Assembly (NCBI RefSeq): GCF_947492965.1
Contig: NZ_CANLOZ010000006.1
Span: 310,001-374,000 of the forward strand
Source of the DNA: an uncultured Aquimarina sp.
GTDB taxonomy: Bacteria > Bacteroidota > Bacteroidia > Flavobacteriales > Flavobacteriaceae
DNA: 64,000 nucleotides
Direction: 5' to 3'
Below, in pieces: positions 37,462 to 46,513 of this stretch. Each line of letters begins with the position of its first letter. Position 1 is the stretch's first letter. The notes under the pieces were generated by a model that saw only the letters and a program-made list of their open reading frames with translations, ran no database searches and was not told where the DNA came from. The translations under genes and the position numbers were made by a program.

Positions 37462-37976
37462 TGAAGCATGTATTTTTTGTTTTAGTTTTTATAACATTTC
37501 CTGTCATGGCACAACAGCTTACTCCTAAATCTGCATTTTTAGAAAAATGGGAGAACTCTAAAGCATATCTCGTAGCAATGGCAGAATCAATGCCTGATGA
37601 TAAGTATGCCTTTAGACCTTCAGAGAGAGAAATGGACTTTAAATCTCAGTTATTACATATCTGTGGTAATATGACATGGTTAAGCACAACCTATTTTTCT
37701 GAAGAGGAATTTGATAGACAAAAATTTAACGAAAGTGCACCTGATACCAAAAATGAATTGATACAGTTTGTAAAAGATTCTTTCGATAAGGCACATGCGC
37801 GGATAGAACAGACATCAGAGGAGACTTTAGCAGATAAAGTTGATTTTTTTGCAGGACCTAAATCAAAGCTTCAAATATTAAATTTGTTACAGGATCATGT
37901 TACCCATCATAGAGGGCAGCTTATCGTATATCTTAATCTAAATGAAATCAAACCTCCTAAATATGTGGGTTGGTAG
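37461..37976 (+). CDS. DinB-family protein, secreted
   Basis: 171 residues with signal peptide VFFVLVFITFPVMAQ. The helical core has the three histidines of the DinB metal site: LLHICGNMTW, and HVTHHRGQL near the end. DinB proteins are four-helix bundles that bind a metal ion, often acting as thiol-dependent S-transferases. The ATG overlaps the cytochrome stop by one base. Export of a DinB protein is common in Bacteroidota. Substrate unknown. Confidence 0.8.
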   Translation: MKHVFFVLVFITFPVMAQQLTPKSAFLEKWENSKAYLVAMAESMPDDKYAFRPSEREMDFKSQLLHICGNMTWLSTTYFSEEEFDRQKFNESAPDTKNELIQFVKDSFDKAHARIEQTSEETLADKVDFFAGPKSKLQILNLLQDHVTHHRGQLIVYLNLNEIKPPKYVGW

Positions 37977-38053
37977 CAATAAGTATTCTTACTTTTTATT
38001 TTTACAAATGAATACCAAATCCGTACTTTAGCAAAACCAACTAATAAATAATT

Positions 38054-39172
38054 ATGGCATTACTAATCGTATACGGAGTTGTATCTATTTTCTTTTCTTT
38101 CTTGTGTTCTATTTTAGAGGCAGTATTATTAAGTATTACTCCAACCTTTATAAACGTTAAGAAAAAGGAAGGTAAAGCATATGCAACCGCTTTAGAAAAA
38201 TTAAAAAAAGACGTTGATCGACCGTTGATCGCTATTTTAACACTTAATACCATTGCGCATACAGTTGGTGCAATTCTAGTAGGTGTTCAGGCAAAAGTAG
38301 CATATGCAGAAATTTATGGATCAAAGACCACAACAATTTTGGGCATGGAAATGACTGAAGATCTTATGGTAGGAGTGGTATCATCGATCATGACCATATT
38401 AATTTTAGTGGCTTCGGAGATTATACCAAAGACTATTGGAGCTACCTATTGGAAACAACTTGCTAATTTTACTGCGAAAGCCTTAAACATACTGATTTGG
38501 CCATTAAAATGGACAGGTATTCTGTGGATTTTACAATTAACCACAAAATTAATAGGTGGTAAAGGACATCATGGATCTGTATTAAGTAGAGAAGATTTTA
38601 CAGCAATGGCTGATATTGCAGAAGAAGAAGGTGTTTTTGAAGAGTCTGAATCTAGAGTCATTAAAAACTTGCTAACGTTTAAAGAAGTATTGACCAAAGA
38701 TGTAATGACGCCTAGAACGGTTATTAAAACTGCTTCAGAAAACACAACGGTGGAACAATTTTTTAATGAAAATCAAAATCTACGATTTTCTAGAATTCCT
38801 GTATATAAGGATAAAGCTGATAATATAACAGGTCAGGTACTTAAAGACGAAATTTTCAAAGAAATGGCTAATCAAAATGGTCATAAGCTTTTAGGAGAAA
38901 TAAAAAGACCTATAATCTTTACAACTAGAAACCTGCCTATTCCTGATTTGTTTAACGAATTGATTCAAACCAAAAATCATATTGCTTTGGTAGTAGATGA
39001 GTATGGTTCTGTGAGTGGATTGGTAACCATGGAAGATGTTATCGAAACACTATTAGGTCTAGAGATTGTAGATGAAAGTGACAATGAGACTGATATGCAG
39101 ATTTTAGCACGTAAAAATTGGGAAATCAGAGCAAGAAAATTGGGTATTTTAACTGAAAAACAAGGAGAGTGA
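38054..39172 (+). CDS. CNNM/CorC-family membrane protein with CBS pair
   Basis: 372 residues. The DUF21 membrane domain (about 1-180, four helices) is followed by a CBS domain pair (VMTPRTVIKTASE, about 215, and HIALVVDEYGSVSGLVTMEDVIETLLG, about 310-336). The family moves divalent metal such as Mg2+ or Co2+. Unlike longer members there is no C-terminal CorC_HlyC domain after the CBS pair, only a short tail. Its stop overlaps the GTG of the next gene (GTGA). Confidence 0.87.
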   Translation: MALLIVYGVVSIFFSFLCSILEAVLLSITPTFINVKKKEGKAYATALEKLKKDVDRPLIAILTLNTIAHTVGAILVGVQAKVAYAEIYGSKTTTILGMEMTEDLMVGVVSSIMTILILVASEIIPKTIGATYWKQLANFTAKALNILIWPLKWTGILWILQLTTKLIGGKGHHGSVLSREDFTAMADIAEEEGVFEESESRVIKNLLTFKEVLTKDVMTPRTVIKTASENTTVEQFFNENQNLRFSRIPVYKDKADNITGQVLKDEIFKEMANQNGHKLLGEIKRPIIFTTRNLPIPDLFNELIQTKNHIALVVDEYGSVSGLVTMEDVIETLLGLEIVDESDNETDMQILARKNWEIRARKLGILTEKQGE

Positions 39173-39648
39173 TTGCCACTGCCTTCATAGAAACTCCGTT
39201 AGGCATTGCTTCTATTACAGGAGATGAAAAGGGGGTTTCTGAAATTTCAATTACAAATAATACCGAAGAAGAACACACTAATATTATTCCAGAAGCACTT
39301 AAGGAAGCTGTGACACAGTTGCAGGATTATTTTGAAGGGAAAAGAGATCACTTTGATATAAAACTTAATCCATCAGGAACGGATTTTCAGAAAAAAGTAT
39401 GGAAAGAGCTAACCAAAATTCCGTTTGGTAAAACGGTTACTTATTTAGATATCGCCAAAAATCTAGGAGATCCAAAATGCATTAGAGCTGCTGCTTCTGC
39501 AAATGGAAAAAACCCACTTTGGATAGTTATTCCTTGTCACCGTGTAATTGGTAGTGATGGCTCTCTTACAGGTTATGCTGGTGGATTATGGCGTAAAAAA
39601 TGGTTGTTAGATCATGAAAGTCCCATAAAACAACAAACTCTTTTTTAA
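39169..39648 (+). CDS. ogt: Methylated-DNA-[protein]-cysteine S-methyltransferase
   Basis: 159 residues with a GTG start overlapping the previous stop. The methyl-acceptor motif is IPCHRV (Cys123), preceded by the helix-turn-helix region TKIPFGKTVTYLDIAK and RAAASANGKNP. It repairs O6-alkylguanine by transferring the alkyl group to its cysteine. There is no Ada regulatory domain. Gene symbol used for the constitutive, single-domain form. Confidence 0.93.
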   Translation: MIATAFIETPLGIASITGDEKGVSEISITNNTEEEHTNIIPEALKEAVTQLQDYFEGKRDHFDIKLNPSGTDFQKKVWKELTKIPFGKTVTYLDIAKNLGDPKCIRAAASANGKNPLWIVIPCHRVIGSDGSLTGYAGGLWRKKWLLDHESPIKQQTLF

Positions 39649-41603
39649 TGTTAAGCTTCAAATATTATTTTTTCTTTTTCTTATTAGGAGTAAGTTTCCA
39701 AATGGTAGGCCAAGATGGTTTAGACAAGGAATTAAAAAAAACATACGATCTAGAGAAGAAATCTATAGAAAAATTAATAAAAGAAGGAGATAGTCTCTTT
39801 AACGCTGAACAAATCCAAGCGTCTAAAGATTCCTACGACAGAGCTTTTACTTTGATTCAGAATAGTTATGAAGTAGATAGTTTACAACTATCCATTAAAC
39901 GAGTTGAATACTTTTTTACCACCAAGACTAGAGAATATATCAGATCATTACAGGTTCTGGATTTTTTAGAGAAGAATTGCAAAGAAACCAATGATGTAGA
40001 TTGTCTGATTTATATAAAGAGTAGGTTAGGGACTATTCATAATCGAATAGGTGAATACATAAAGGCTTTAGAGTATTTTGGAGAAGGTCTGGAACTTTCC
40101 CATAAAGAAAATAATACGAGATTCTTATGGGAGCTTTCTTTAAATAGAGGAGTGCTATTTCTGGATATCGGAGATCAGGAGCAGGCTAAAATGGATTTTA
40201 AAAAAGCATTATCCTATGTTGATTCGGCAGATACGAAGAAAAGAAAACCCACTACCTATCTAAATTTATCAGCTTCATATCCAGATCATCAGGTAGATTC
40301 GATTTTATATTATTCTAGAATGGCATCATTAGGTTGTGAAAAGGAAAAAGTAAACTCACGACATTGTATCATGGTGTATAATAATATTGCTTGGTCTTAC
40401 TATTTGAAGAATATGCCTAAAGAAGCTTTAGAAGTAATTAGAACCAATATATCATGGGAGAATGATAATCTTACTTATAAAGATGGAGATGATTTATATC
40501 CTGGATTAATGCACACTATGGGTGCTATTCAAACAGGCCTAGGAAATTATGAAAAGGCTTTGGAGTACTTTCTAATTTCTCAAAAATATTTTGAAAGAAA
40601 AAAGGATGTTTCGGATCTTATTACAGTAAAAGAAGATCTTTCCAAGCTATATGAAAAAAGAGGAAATATTAAAGCTAGTCTTAAGACATTGCGAGAGATT
40701 AGAGATTTAGAATCTCTCCAGCTAAAAGTTAAGGTAAGTAAAGAGGTAGCAAAAAATGAAAGTAAAAATTTACTTCTCGAAAAAGAAGAGGTGATTTCAG
40801 GTTTAGAGGAGAAAAACTCTGAGATTGAGAAAGAAGTAAGTAAATCAAAATGGTTGAGTTATTTATTAGGAATATTGTTATGCATCACTGTTTTGGTCTT
40901 TATGTTTAGGGCATACCGAAGTAAAATAAAGTATTATCAGATCAATGAAAAATTAGCACTAACAAGGCTTACTTCATTGAGATCTTCTATGAATCCACAT
41001 TTCTTGTTTAATACCTTTAGTACACTACAGAATTATATTTTGAAAAAAGACAATCTAAAGGCGAATGAATATATGACGGAGCTTTCTGGATTGATTAGAA
41101 ATGTACTAAACAGCTCAGATAGTGTCTATATTAATTTTAATAAAGAAGTTGAGGTAATTAGGTCATATGTTAGTTTGCAACGAGGTCGATTTCAAGAAGG
41201 TTTTGATGCAGTATTTGATGTGGATCCTATTTTAGAAGCTCAGGATCCTAAAATTCCTTCAATGGTGATCCAGCCTTATATAGAAAATGCAATTATTCAT
41301 GGGTTTTCTCATTCTCCTTTTAAAGGGAAATTAAATATAAAACTTAAAAAGGAAAACAATACTGTAGTATGTAACGTTAGAGATAATGGTATTGGTAGGG
41401 AAGCCTCAGAAAAGCTGAAAAATAAAAAAAATGAAACGTCTCATTTGTCAATTGCTACCGAGAATACTTATGAGAGGCTTGAAATCTTAAACGAAATAGT
41501 AGCTGCCAAAGCGAATATTATAATTAATGATCTGAAAAATGATGAGGGGTTGCCAGCGGGAACCGAAGTGATTATTGCGTTGCCAATTATTAAAGAAAGT
41601 TAG
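39648..41603 (+). CDS. TPR-containing LytS-type sensor histidine kinase
   Basis: 651 residues. A short signal (YYFFFFLLGVSFQMVG) precedes tetratricopeptide repeats at about 40-350 (EYIKALEYFGEGLELSHK, NYEKALEYFLISQKYFE), a coiled coil (KNLLLEKEEVISGLEEKNSE, about 370-400) and a membrane helix at about 404-423. The kinase domain is PF06580-like with the phospho-acceptor in SSMNPHFLFNT (His451), and an ATP-binding motif DNGIG. The TPR part is extracytoplasmic, so it likely senses an envelope partner. The start overlaps the ogt stop by one base; the LytTR regulator follows after 3 bp. Confidence 0.88.
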   Translation: MLSFKYYFFFFLLGVSFQMVGQDGLDKELKKTYDLEKKSIEKLIKEGDSLFNAEQIQASKDSYDRAFTLIQNSYEVDSLQLSIKRVEYFFTTKTREYIRSLQVLDFLEKNCKETNDVDCLIYIKSRLGTIHNRIGEYIKALEYFGEGLELSHKENNTRFLWELSLNRGVLFLDIGDQEQAKMDFKKALSYVDSADTKKRKPTTYLNLSASYPDHQVDSILYYSRMASLGCEKEKVNSRHCIMVYNNIAWSYYLKNMPKEALEVIRTNISWENDNLTYKDGDDLYPGLMHTMGAIQTGLGNYEKALEYFLISQKYFERKKDVSDLITVKEDLSKLYEKRGNIKASLKTLREIRDLESLQLKVKVSKEVAKNESKNLLLEKEEVISGLEEKNSEIEKEVSKSKWLSYLLGILLCITVLVFMFRAYRSKIKYYQINEKLALTRLTSLRSSMNPHFLFNTFSTLQNYILKKDNLKANEYMTELSGLIRNVLNSSDSVYINFNKEVEVIRSYVSLQRGRFQEGFDAVFDVDPILEAQDPKIPSMVIQPYIENAIIHGFSHSPFKGKLNIKLKKENNTVVCNVRDNGIGREASEKLKNKKNETSHLSIATENTYERLEILNEIVAAKANIIINDLKNDEGLPAGTEVIIALPIIKES

Positions 41604-41606
41604 CAG

Positions 41607-42365
41607 ATGGAAAATGTTTTGAAATGTTTTATAATTGATGATGAAAAAAAGGATAGAGAAAATATAAGTCTACTACTAAAAAACTACTGTCCACAAGTAG
41701 AAATAATAGGTGAAGCTTGGGATAAGAATTCTATTATTGAAGGACTATCGAATGAAAATCCAGATTTGGTATTCCTCGATGTGCAATTAGGGTCGATTAC
41801 CATTTTTGATATTTTGGAAGAGCTGGAAACTATTGATTTCAAAATTATTTTTGTGTCTGCCTATAATCAATACGCCGTAGAAGGGTATAAGTATAATGCT
41901 ATAGGATATTTGCTAAAACCTATAGAACCAAGACTTTTAGTAGAAAACATTAATAAGACAATTCAGTTACAGGAAAAAGTAGAGAGCAAAGAAGAAGTAA
42001 TTGCCAATTTTAAAGAATTATATTCTAAAATTCATGAAGTTCCAAAAATTTCTATTACCGATTCGAGAGGAACTCATGTAATTAAGATTCCCAGTGTTTT
42101 ATACTGTATAAGTAACGGAAACTATACAACCTTGATCCGAAAGAACGAAAAAGAAATTGTTATTTCTAAAAATTTAAAATACATAGAATCCAAGCTAGAA
42201 CCTTTTGGCTTTTTTAGGATTCATAGATCCTATTTGATCAATTTAGATCAGGTTAATACTTTGGTTAAGGATCAGGGAGGATATGTAGTTATGTCTGATG
42301 AAAAATCATTACCTATAGCAAGAGACTCCAAAAAAGAACTTTATCAAAGGCTAAATGTGATTTAA
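41607..42365 (+). CDS. LytTR-family response regulator
   Basis: 252 residues. The receiver has the acidic pair DDE (11-13), phospho-acceptor Asp58 (LVFLDVQL) and Lys in GYLLKPIEP. The C-terminal LytTR DNA-binding domain (about 148-250) ends PFGFFRIHRSYLINLDQV, the family signature. It is the partner of the kinase upstream. Targets are unknown; the 600-bp gene-free stretch after it is a candidate. Confidence 0.92.
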   Translation: MENVLKCFIIDDEKKDRENISLLLKNYCPQVEIIGEAWDKNSIIEGLSNENPDLVFLDVQLGSITIFDILEELETIDFKIIFVSAYNQYAVEGYKYNAIGYLLKPIEPRLLVENINKTIQLQEKVESKEEVIANFKELYSKIHEVPKISITDSRGTHVIKIPSVLYCISNGNYTTLIRKNEKEIVISKNLKYIESKLEPFGFFRIHRSYLINLDQVNTLVKDQGGYVVMSDEKSLPIARDSKKELYQRLNVI

Positions 42366-42451
42366 TTTAGTGTTAGACAGTATCTTTTTCCTTAATTTGA
42401 TAAGTAGAATTATAGCTTTTTTCCCACAATAAATGTTATGAATGCATAATA

Positions 42452-42518
42452 TTTTTGGTAGTCCATGTGCAACTTATACATTCAAACATACACTTTATAC
42501 ACTCAGAACTACCAAAAA
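42452..42518. repeat. 11-bp inverted repeat with 45-bp spacer
   Basis: TTTTTGGTAGT (42452-42462) and ACTACCAAAAA (42508-42518) are exact reverse complements. The right arm is followed by further As, so it is not a terminator on the plus strand, and the minus strand lacks a T run after it. It could be a long RNA hairpin or a pair of protein sites. Confidence 0.5.
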
Positions 42519-42554
42519 AATAGTATCGATTTTTATTAGAGAATTATCTTCTAA

Positions 42555-42598
42555 CTTTGATAAGAACAACGTCGGTATATAGCTTTGATGAGAATAAT
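42555..42598 (+). repeat. Imperfect direct repeat
   Basis: CTTTGATAAGAACAAC (42555-42570) and CTTTGATGAGAATAAT (42583-42598) agree at 13 of 16 positions with a 28-bp period. A third, weaker relative (TTTGATAAGTAGAATTA) starts near 42397. Such repeats near a regulator gene are possible binding sites. Confidence 0.4.
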
Positions 42599-42799
42599 AT
42601 TGTAAACACACTATGGTTACGTCTGCCGAAACCCCAATTTTCGGTTTGTAGTAAAGTTACAACTTAAGATTGTTATAAATAGAAATATTAAACTGATGTT
42701 TCTTTTTGCTTACATATATTGCACAAACTCAACGCTGGTATCTAACAAAGTTAAGTGTAACAGCAATATAGCTTAATCGAATTAAACTAACGTTGAAAT

Positions 42800-42830
42800 A
42801 AATGCCTGGATATCTTTCAGGCATTTTTTT
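42800..42830 (+). terminator. Strong orphan intrinsic terminator
   Basis: AAATGCCTG pairs perfectly with CAGGCATTT around loop GATATCTTT, followed by a T run. It lies 435 bp past the LytTR stop and 137 bp before the next gene, so it must end either a very long LytTR 3' UTR or a separate small transcript. Confidence 0.8.
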
Positions 42831-42966
42831 ATACCTACTTTATTTTCATCTGATTATATTTATTGTTTTTAGGGACCTGATAAAATAGCTGTAGAATCTT
42901 TTTAATTAGTATCAATACGTTGATAATGGGTTATTTCATACCTTAGACATTCAAATAACGATCTGC

Positions 42967-44121
42967 ATGAAAATTATTAAAATATTATTCAAAGGTTTAG
43001 TTGCAATTATTTTATTGTGTGTCATACTACTTTACATATTTGATTATGATTATATTCTTAAAGGAGTTAGAGTTGTGTACATGACAGGACACACAACTGC
43101 TTATATCGACGACTACACATATTTTGATAACCATGTTATAAAAAAATCCGATACACCTATTCCCTGGAAATTACATCCCGATTATAACAAAGCTACTCCA
43201 ACAGAAACATTAAATAGAGTAAATAAAGAAATGGGGACCGTAGCTTTTATGATCATCAAGAATGATGAAATATGGTACGAAAACTATGCGGATGGTTATG
43301 GTACAACTTCTAAGACCAATTCATTTTCGATGGCCAAGAGTATTACAACAGCTCTCTTAGGAAAAGCTATTATGGATGGATATATTAAAAGTATAGATCA
43401 ACCTATAGGCGACTTTTTGCCTGCTTTTTCAGAAGGATTAGCGGCTAAGGTAACCGTTGGTGACCTTTCTTCTATGTCTTCTGGATTAAATTGGACAGAG
43501 CATTATACGAGTCCTTTCTCAATTACAGCCAGAGCGTATTATGATCCAGAATTAAGAGAAGTTATGAATGGCCTAGAAATTATTGATGAACCCGGAAAAG
43601 AGTTTGTGTATTTAAGTGGTAATACTCAATTGTTGGGAATGGTCATTGAAAAGGCAACGCAAAAAACACTATCCGAGTATCTGAGTGAAAGTTTTTGGAA
43701 ACCTATGGGTATGGAAGAAGATGCACTTTGGCAAGTAGATAGTGAAGAGAGTGGAATGGAAAAATCATATTGTTGTATTGCAAGTAATGCAAGAGATTTT
43801 GCGCGTTTTGGAGTTCTTTTTAAGAATGATGGAAACTTTGATGGTAAGGAAATATTACCTAAAGAATTTGTGAAGTTGGCTACTCAAAAGCGGTTTGAAA
43901 ATGATGATATGTACGGTTATGGATTTTGGTTGTCAGATCACTTAGATAAGGATATTTTTGTAATGAGAGGTATCCTAGGACAATATGTAATTACTATTCC
44001 AGAGGATGATGTTATTATTGTAAGGTTAGGTCATCATCGTGGATTACCAGAAGGTTCTTTTAGTGAAGATTTTTTTATCTACATAGAAGAAGCTTATCAA
44101 ATGTTAGAAGATGCTTCATAA
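42967..44121 (+). CDS. Class C beta-lactamase-family serine hydrolase, membrane-anchored
   Basis: 384 residues. An N-terminal anchor (LFKGLVAIILLCVILLYIF) precedes a beta-lactamase/esterase domain with SxxK at Ser121-Lys124 (SMAK), and SGN in YLSGNTQLLGMVIE at the usual YxN place. The C-terminal HxG is not clear; GHHRG is the nearest candidate. It could be an esterase or D-aminopeptidase rather than a true beta-lactamase. The last 11 bp overlap the start of the exonuclease gene. Confidence 0.82.
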   Translation: MKIIKILFKGLVAIILLCVILLYIFDYDYILKGVRVVYMTGHTTAYIDDYTYFDNHVIKKSDTPIPWKLHPDYNKATPTETLNRVNKEMGTVAFMIIKNDEIWYENYADGYGTTSKTNSFSMAKSITTALLGKAIMDGYIKSIDQPIGDFLPAFSEGLAAKVTVGDLSSMSSGLNWTEHYTSPFSITARAYYDPELREVMNGLEIIDEPGKEFVYLSGNTQLLGMVIEKATQKTLSEYLSESFWKPMGMEEDALWQVDSEESGMEKSYCCIASNARDFARFGVLFKNDGNFDGKEILPKEFVKLATQKRFENDDMYGYGFWLSDHLDKDIFVMRGILGQYVITIPEDDVIIVRLGHHRGLPEGSFSEDFFIYIEEAYQMLEDAS

Positions 44122-44824
44122 GATTAATTTAGAACATATACTGTTTCTGGATATAGAGACAGTTCCCGAACAAAAAAACTTTGATCAGTTGACAGATGAA
44201 ATGAAGTACCTGTGGGCCGATAAAACAAAGTATCAACGCAAAGAAGAATTCTCACCAGAAGAGTTTTACGAACGAGCAGGTATTTGGGCAGAGTTTGGAA
44301 AAATTGTTTGTATTTCTGTCGGGTATTTTAAGTTTAAAGGTGAAACAAGATCCTTTAGAACAACTTCTTTTTACGGGGAAGAAAAACAGCTACTAGTTGA
44401 TTTTAAAAACTTGATAGAATCTCACTTTAATACTCCACATCATTTACTATGTGCTCATAATGGAAAAGAATTCGATTTTCCATACATTGCCAGAAGGATG
44501 ATTATCCATAATATAAGTTTGCCTTATAAGCTTAATTTATTTGGTAAAAAACCATGGGAAGTTCCTCATTTAGACACCATGGATTTATGGAAATTTGGAG
44601 ATTATAAACATTATACTTCTCTTAAGTTGCTAACAAATATATTAGGCATTCCTTCTCCAAAAGATGATATCGATGGCAGTCAGGTAAGAAATGTGTATTA
44701 CGAAGAAAATGATATCGATCGTATACTAATTTATTGTGAAAAAGATACTGTGGCGGTAGCTCAGATATTACTTCGACTTCGACAAGAAGAACTTCTCGAG
44801 GATAGCGAAATTATATCTGTTTAA
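44111..44824 (+). CDS. 3'-5' exonuclease (DnaQ/PolB-exo-like fold)
   Basis: 237 residues. The three exonuclease motifs are in order: Exo I LFLDIETVPE (DxE), Exo II CAHNGKEFDFPYIARRM, and Exo III YCEKDTVAVAQILLRL (ending YxxxD). It matches the predicted PolB-related exonuclease family (DNA_pol_B_exo2). It overlaps the hydrolase gene by 11 bp. Role in repair or nucleic acid turnover is inferred. Confidence 0.85.
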   Translation: MLHKINLEHILFLDIETVPEQKNFDQLTDEMKYLWADKTKYQRKEEFSPEEFYERAGIWAEFGKIVCISVGYFKFKGETRSFRTTSFYGEEKQLLVDFKNLIESHFNTPHHLLCAHNGKEFDFPYIARRMIIHNISLPYKLNLFGKKPWEVPHLDTMDLWKFGDYKHYTSLKLLTNILGIPSPKDDIDGSQVRNVYYEENDIDRILIYCEKDTVAVAQILLRLRQEELLEDSEIISV

Positions 44825-44851
44825 TGTAATATTTTAAGTCCAATACTTGTG

Positions 44852-45541
44852 CTAATTTAAGGCTGCTAAAACAGATTTGCTTACCAATTTCCCATTAGGT
44901 TTGGAGGTTTCTTGTTGTACCAAACCAACATTTTTGGAAATCCATTGTTTTACTATAAATGTTTGTTTCATTCCCATGCTCATAGTAACTTCGTTGGTAT
45001 AGCTAATCAGATAACATTCAAAGGATCCTGCTGAGGTTGTAATGATTTCTTTTGATTGCACTTCTCTATTTAGTAAGTTCACTTTCATGTCAATACTCAT
45101 AACACCTGCATCGATCGACATAGATACATATCCATCTTCTAGCTGTTGACCAACAGTTAATGAATTAGGAATATCAATACCTTTTCCTTCAATCGTATAA
45201 TCCATATTCTGATATTGTTTGTATAGCTGAGGGGAAATAATAGTTTCAGGATCAATAGAAGTAACACCATCTTTACATTCAATAGAAAATTGAGTATCAG
45301 TTATTGTTTTTTTCTTTTTTGCATCGATCATAGACATTTGAATGCTAATGGTTGATCCTGAACTTGTAGAATTTATATCTACTATTTTATAATTTGTTTT
45401 AGAAGTTAGCTTGTCTTTGTGATTAAAATGATGCAAAGTAATTTCTGTTCCTTTTTTTGAAGGATAGTAAGGACTACAATTGTTTTGAGCGATACAGTTT
45501 GTTAAAGCTAAGAATGCAATGATGAATGATAAAGTTTTCAT
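44852..45541 (-). CDS. Secreted DUF3108-like protein
   Basis: 229 residues with signal peptide FIIAFLALTNCIAQ. The mature part is a run of antiparallel strands: GTEITLHHFNHKDKLTSK, then ITTSAGSFECYLISY and KQWISKNVGLVQQETSK. ETTSAG-F-x-C-Y and W(I/Y)S...VGLV are the marks of DUF3108-like proteins (lolA/beta-barrel-like fold). No partner gene is near. Function unknown. Confidence 0.7.
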   Translation of the reverse strand: MKTLSFIIAFLALTNCIAQNNCSPYYPSKKGTEITLHHFNHKDKLTSKTNYKIVDINSTSSGSTISIQMSMIDAKKKKTITDTQFSIECKDGVTSIDPETIISPQLYKQYQNMDYTIEGKGIDIPNSLTVGQQLEDGYVSMSIDAGVMSIDMKVNLLNREVQSKEIITTSAGSFECYLISYTNEVTMSMGMKQTFIVKQWISKNVGLVQQETSKPNGKLVSKSVLAALN

Positions 45542-45613
45542 ATGTAGGGAATATATTTGTTAATCTTTTATTTATCATTAGTGTACTTATATGGGATTTG
45601 GTAAACATATTGC

Positions 45614-45638
45614 AAAAAAAATCGCTCCTTAGAGCGAT
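45614..45638 (-). terminator. Intrinsic terminator for the metallophosphatase gene
   Basis: ATCGCTC (45621-45627) pairs with GAGCGAT (45632-45638) around a four-base loop; on the minus strand it is followed by a run of seven or more Ts. It lies about 30 bp past the stop of the gene at 45669. Confidence 0.82.
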
Positions 45639-45668
45639 GATTATGTATTAGATTACTATAAAGAGGTA

Positions 45669-46397
45669 TTAATTTCTCCCATTTTCATCAGGGTATAATG
45701 TATACACAGGATCACTTTGCCAATATTCTTTAGTATCGATATCCATAGCCGTTAAGGGACCTTTAAAAGCTGCTCCAGTATCAATATTCCAAATACAAGT
45801 AGCGTTTACAGGAGTTGTTTTGTTTATTCTTGTCACTGGTGTGTGACCAATATAGATCTCATCAAAAAGCAGCAGTCTTTTTGGGTAATTTAAATCTGTT
45901 TTTTTTAGTTTAGGATCTATGGCAAGAGCAGTTTCCCAAAGCGTTCGATCCCAGTAGAAAAGTTTATCAAAATATTCATGATGAGGACCATGCAAATTTG
46001 TAAACCCTGCATGCAAAAATAATCGATTGTGATTATCAATATGATAATTTAATAGTCTTTCATAAAATCTAAGGTGTGCTGTTTTCTCTTCTTTAGGTAA
46101 TTGGCTATAGGAATCAATAGTCGCCTGACCTCCATGTTGCATCCATTTTGGATTATAGGTGTTCTTAGTTAACCAAGTATAGCAGAGTTCATCATGATTG
46201 CCTTTAATAAAAATGCAATTATGAGTTTCCTGTAAATTCATAAGAAAAGATATTAATTGAGCGCTGTCACTCCATCCATCTACATAATCTCCTAGAAAGA
46301 TTATGGTGTCATCTTTGGTGATGTTAGCTTTTTCAATTAGTTGTTGAAGCGCTTTTAAAGCTCCATGAATATCTCCAATAACAATAGTCCTACTCAT
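45669..46397 (-). CDS. Serine/threonine-type metallophosphatase
   Basis: 242 residues. The metal-site motifs are GDIHG (8-12), GDYVDGW (36-42) and GNHDE (66-70), followed by a histidine in LFLHAGFTN and another in YIGHTPV. This is the PPP/ApaH-like phosphoesterase family. Substrates could be phosphoproteins or dinucleoside polyphosphates. Single gene with its own terminator. Confidence 0.9.
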   Translation of the reverse strand: MSRTIVIGDIHGALKALQQLIEKANITKDDTIIFLGDYVDGWSDSAQLISFLMNLQETHNCIFIKGNHDELCYTWLTKNTYNPKWMQHGGQATIDSYSQLPKEEKTAHLRFYERLLNYHIDNHNRLFLHAGFTNLHGPHHEYFDKLFYWDRTLWETALAIDPKLKKTDLNYPKRLLLFDEIYIGHTPVTRINKTTPVNATCIWNIDTGAAFKGPLTAMDIDTKEYWQSDPVYTLYPDENGRN

Positions 46398-46513
46398 GTT
46401 TAATATTTAAAAAGCCAAGATACTGTTTTACATTTTTTTGAGAGGTAAGAACAGGTTTATATAAGAATGTTTTTACGAAAATCGAAAGAATATAGCCTAG
46501 TGATTGGATTGTT

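Larger units (their letters stand above)
42366..42966. other. Gene-free stretch with repeats and an orphan terminator
   Basis: No convincing coding frame is present in these 600 bp. They hold an 11-bp inverted repeat (42452-42518), an imperfect 16-bp direct repeat (42555-42598), a small hairpin CCGAAA/TTTCGG (42626-42644) and a strong plus-strand terminator (42800-42830). The last 135 bp before the next gene show no clear element. A small RNA ending at the terminator, or a long 3' UTR of the LytTR gene, would explain the layout. Confidence 0.5.

Noticed and set aside
42442..42582. Open frame of 46 residues in the gene-free stretch
   Set aside because: It spans the 11-bp inverted repeat and half of the direct repeat, has no signal, motif or good start context, and its composition is that of AT-rich non-coding DNA.
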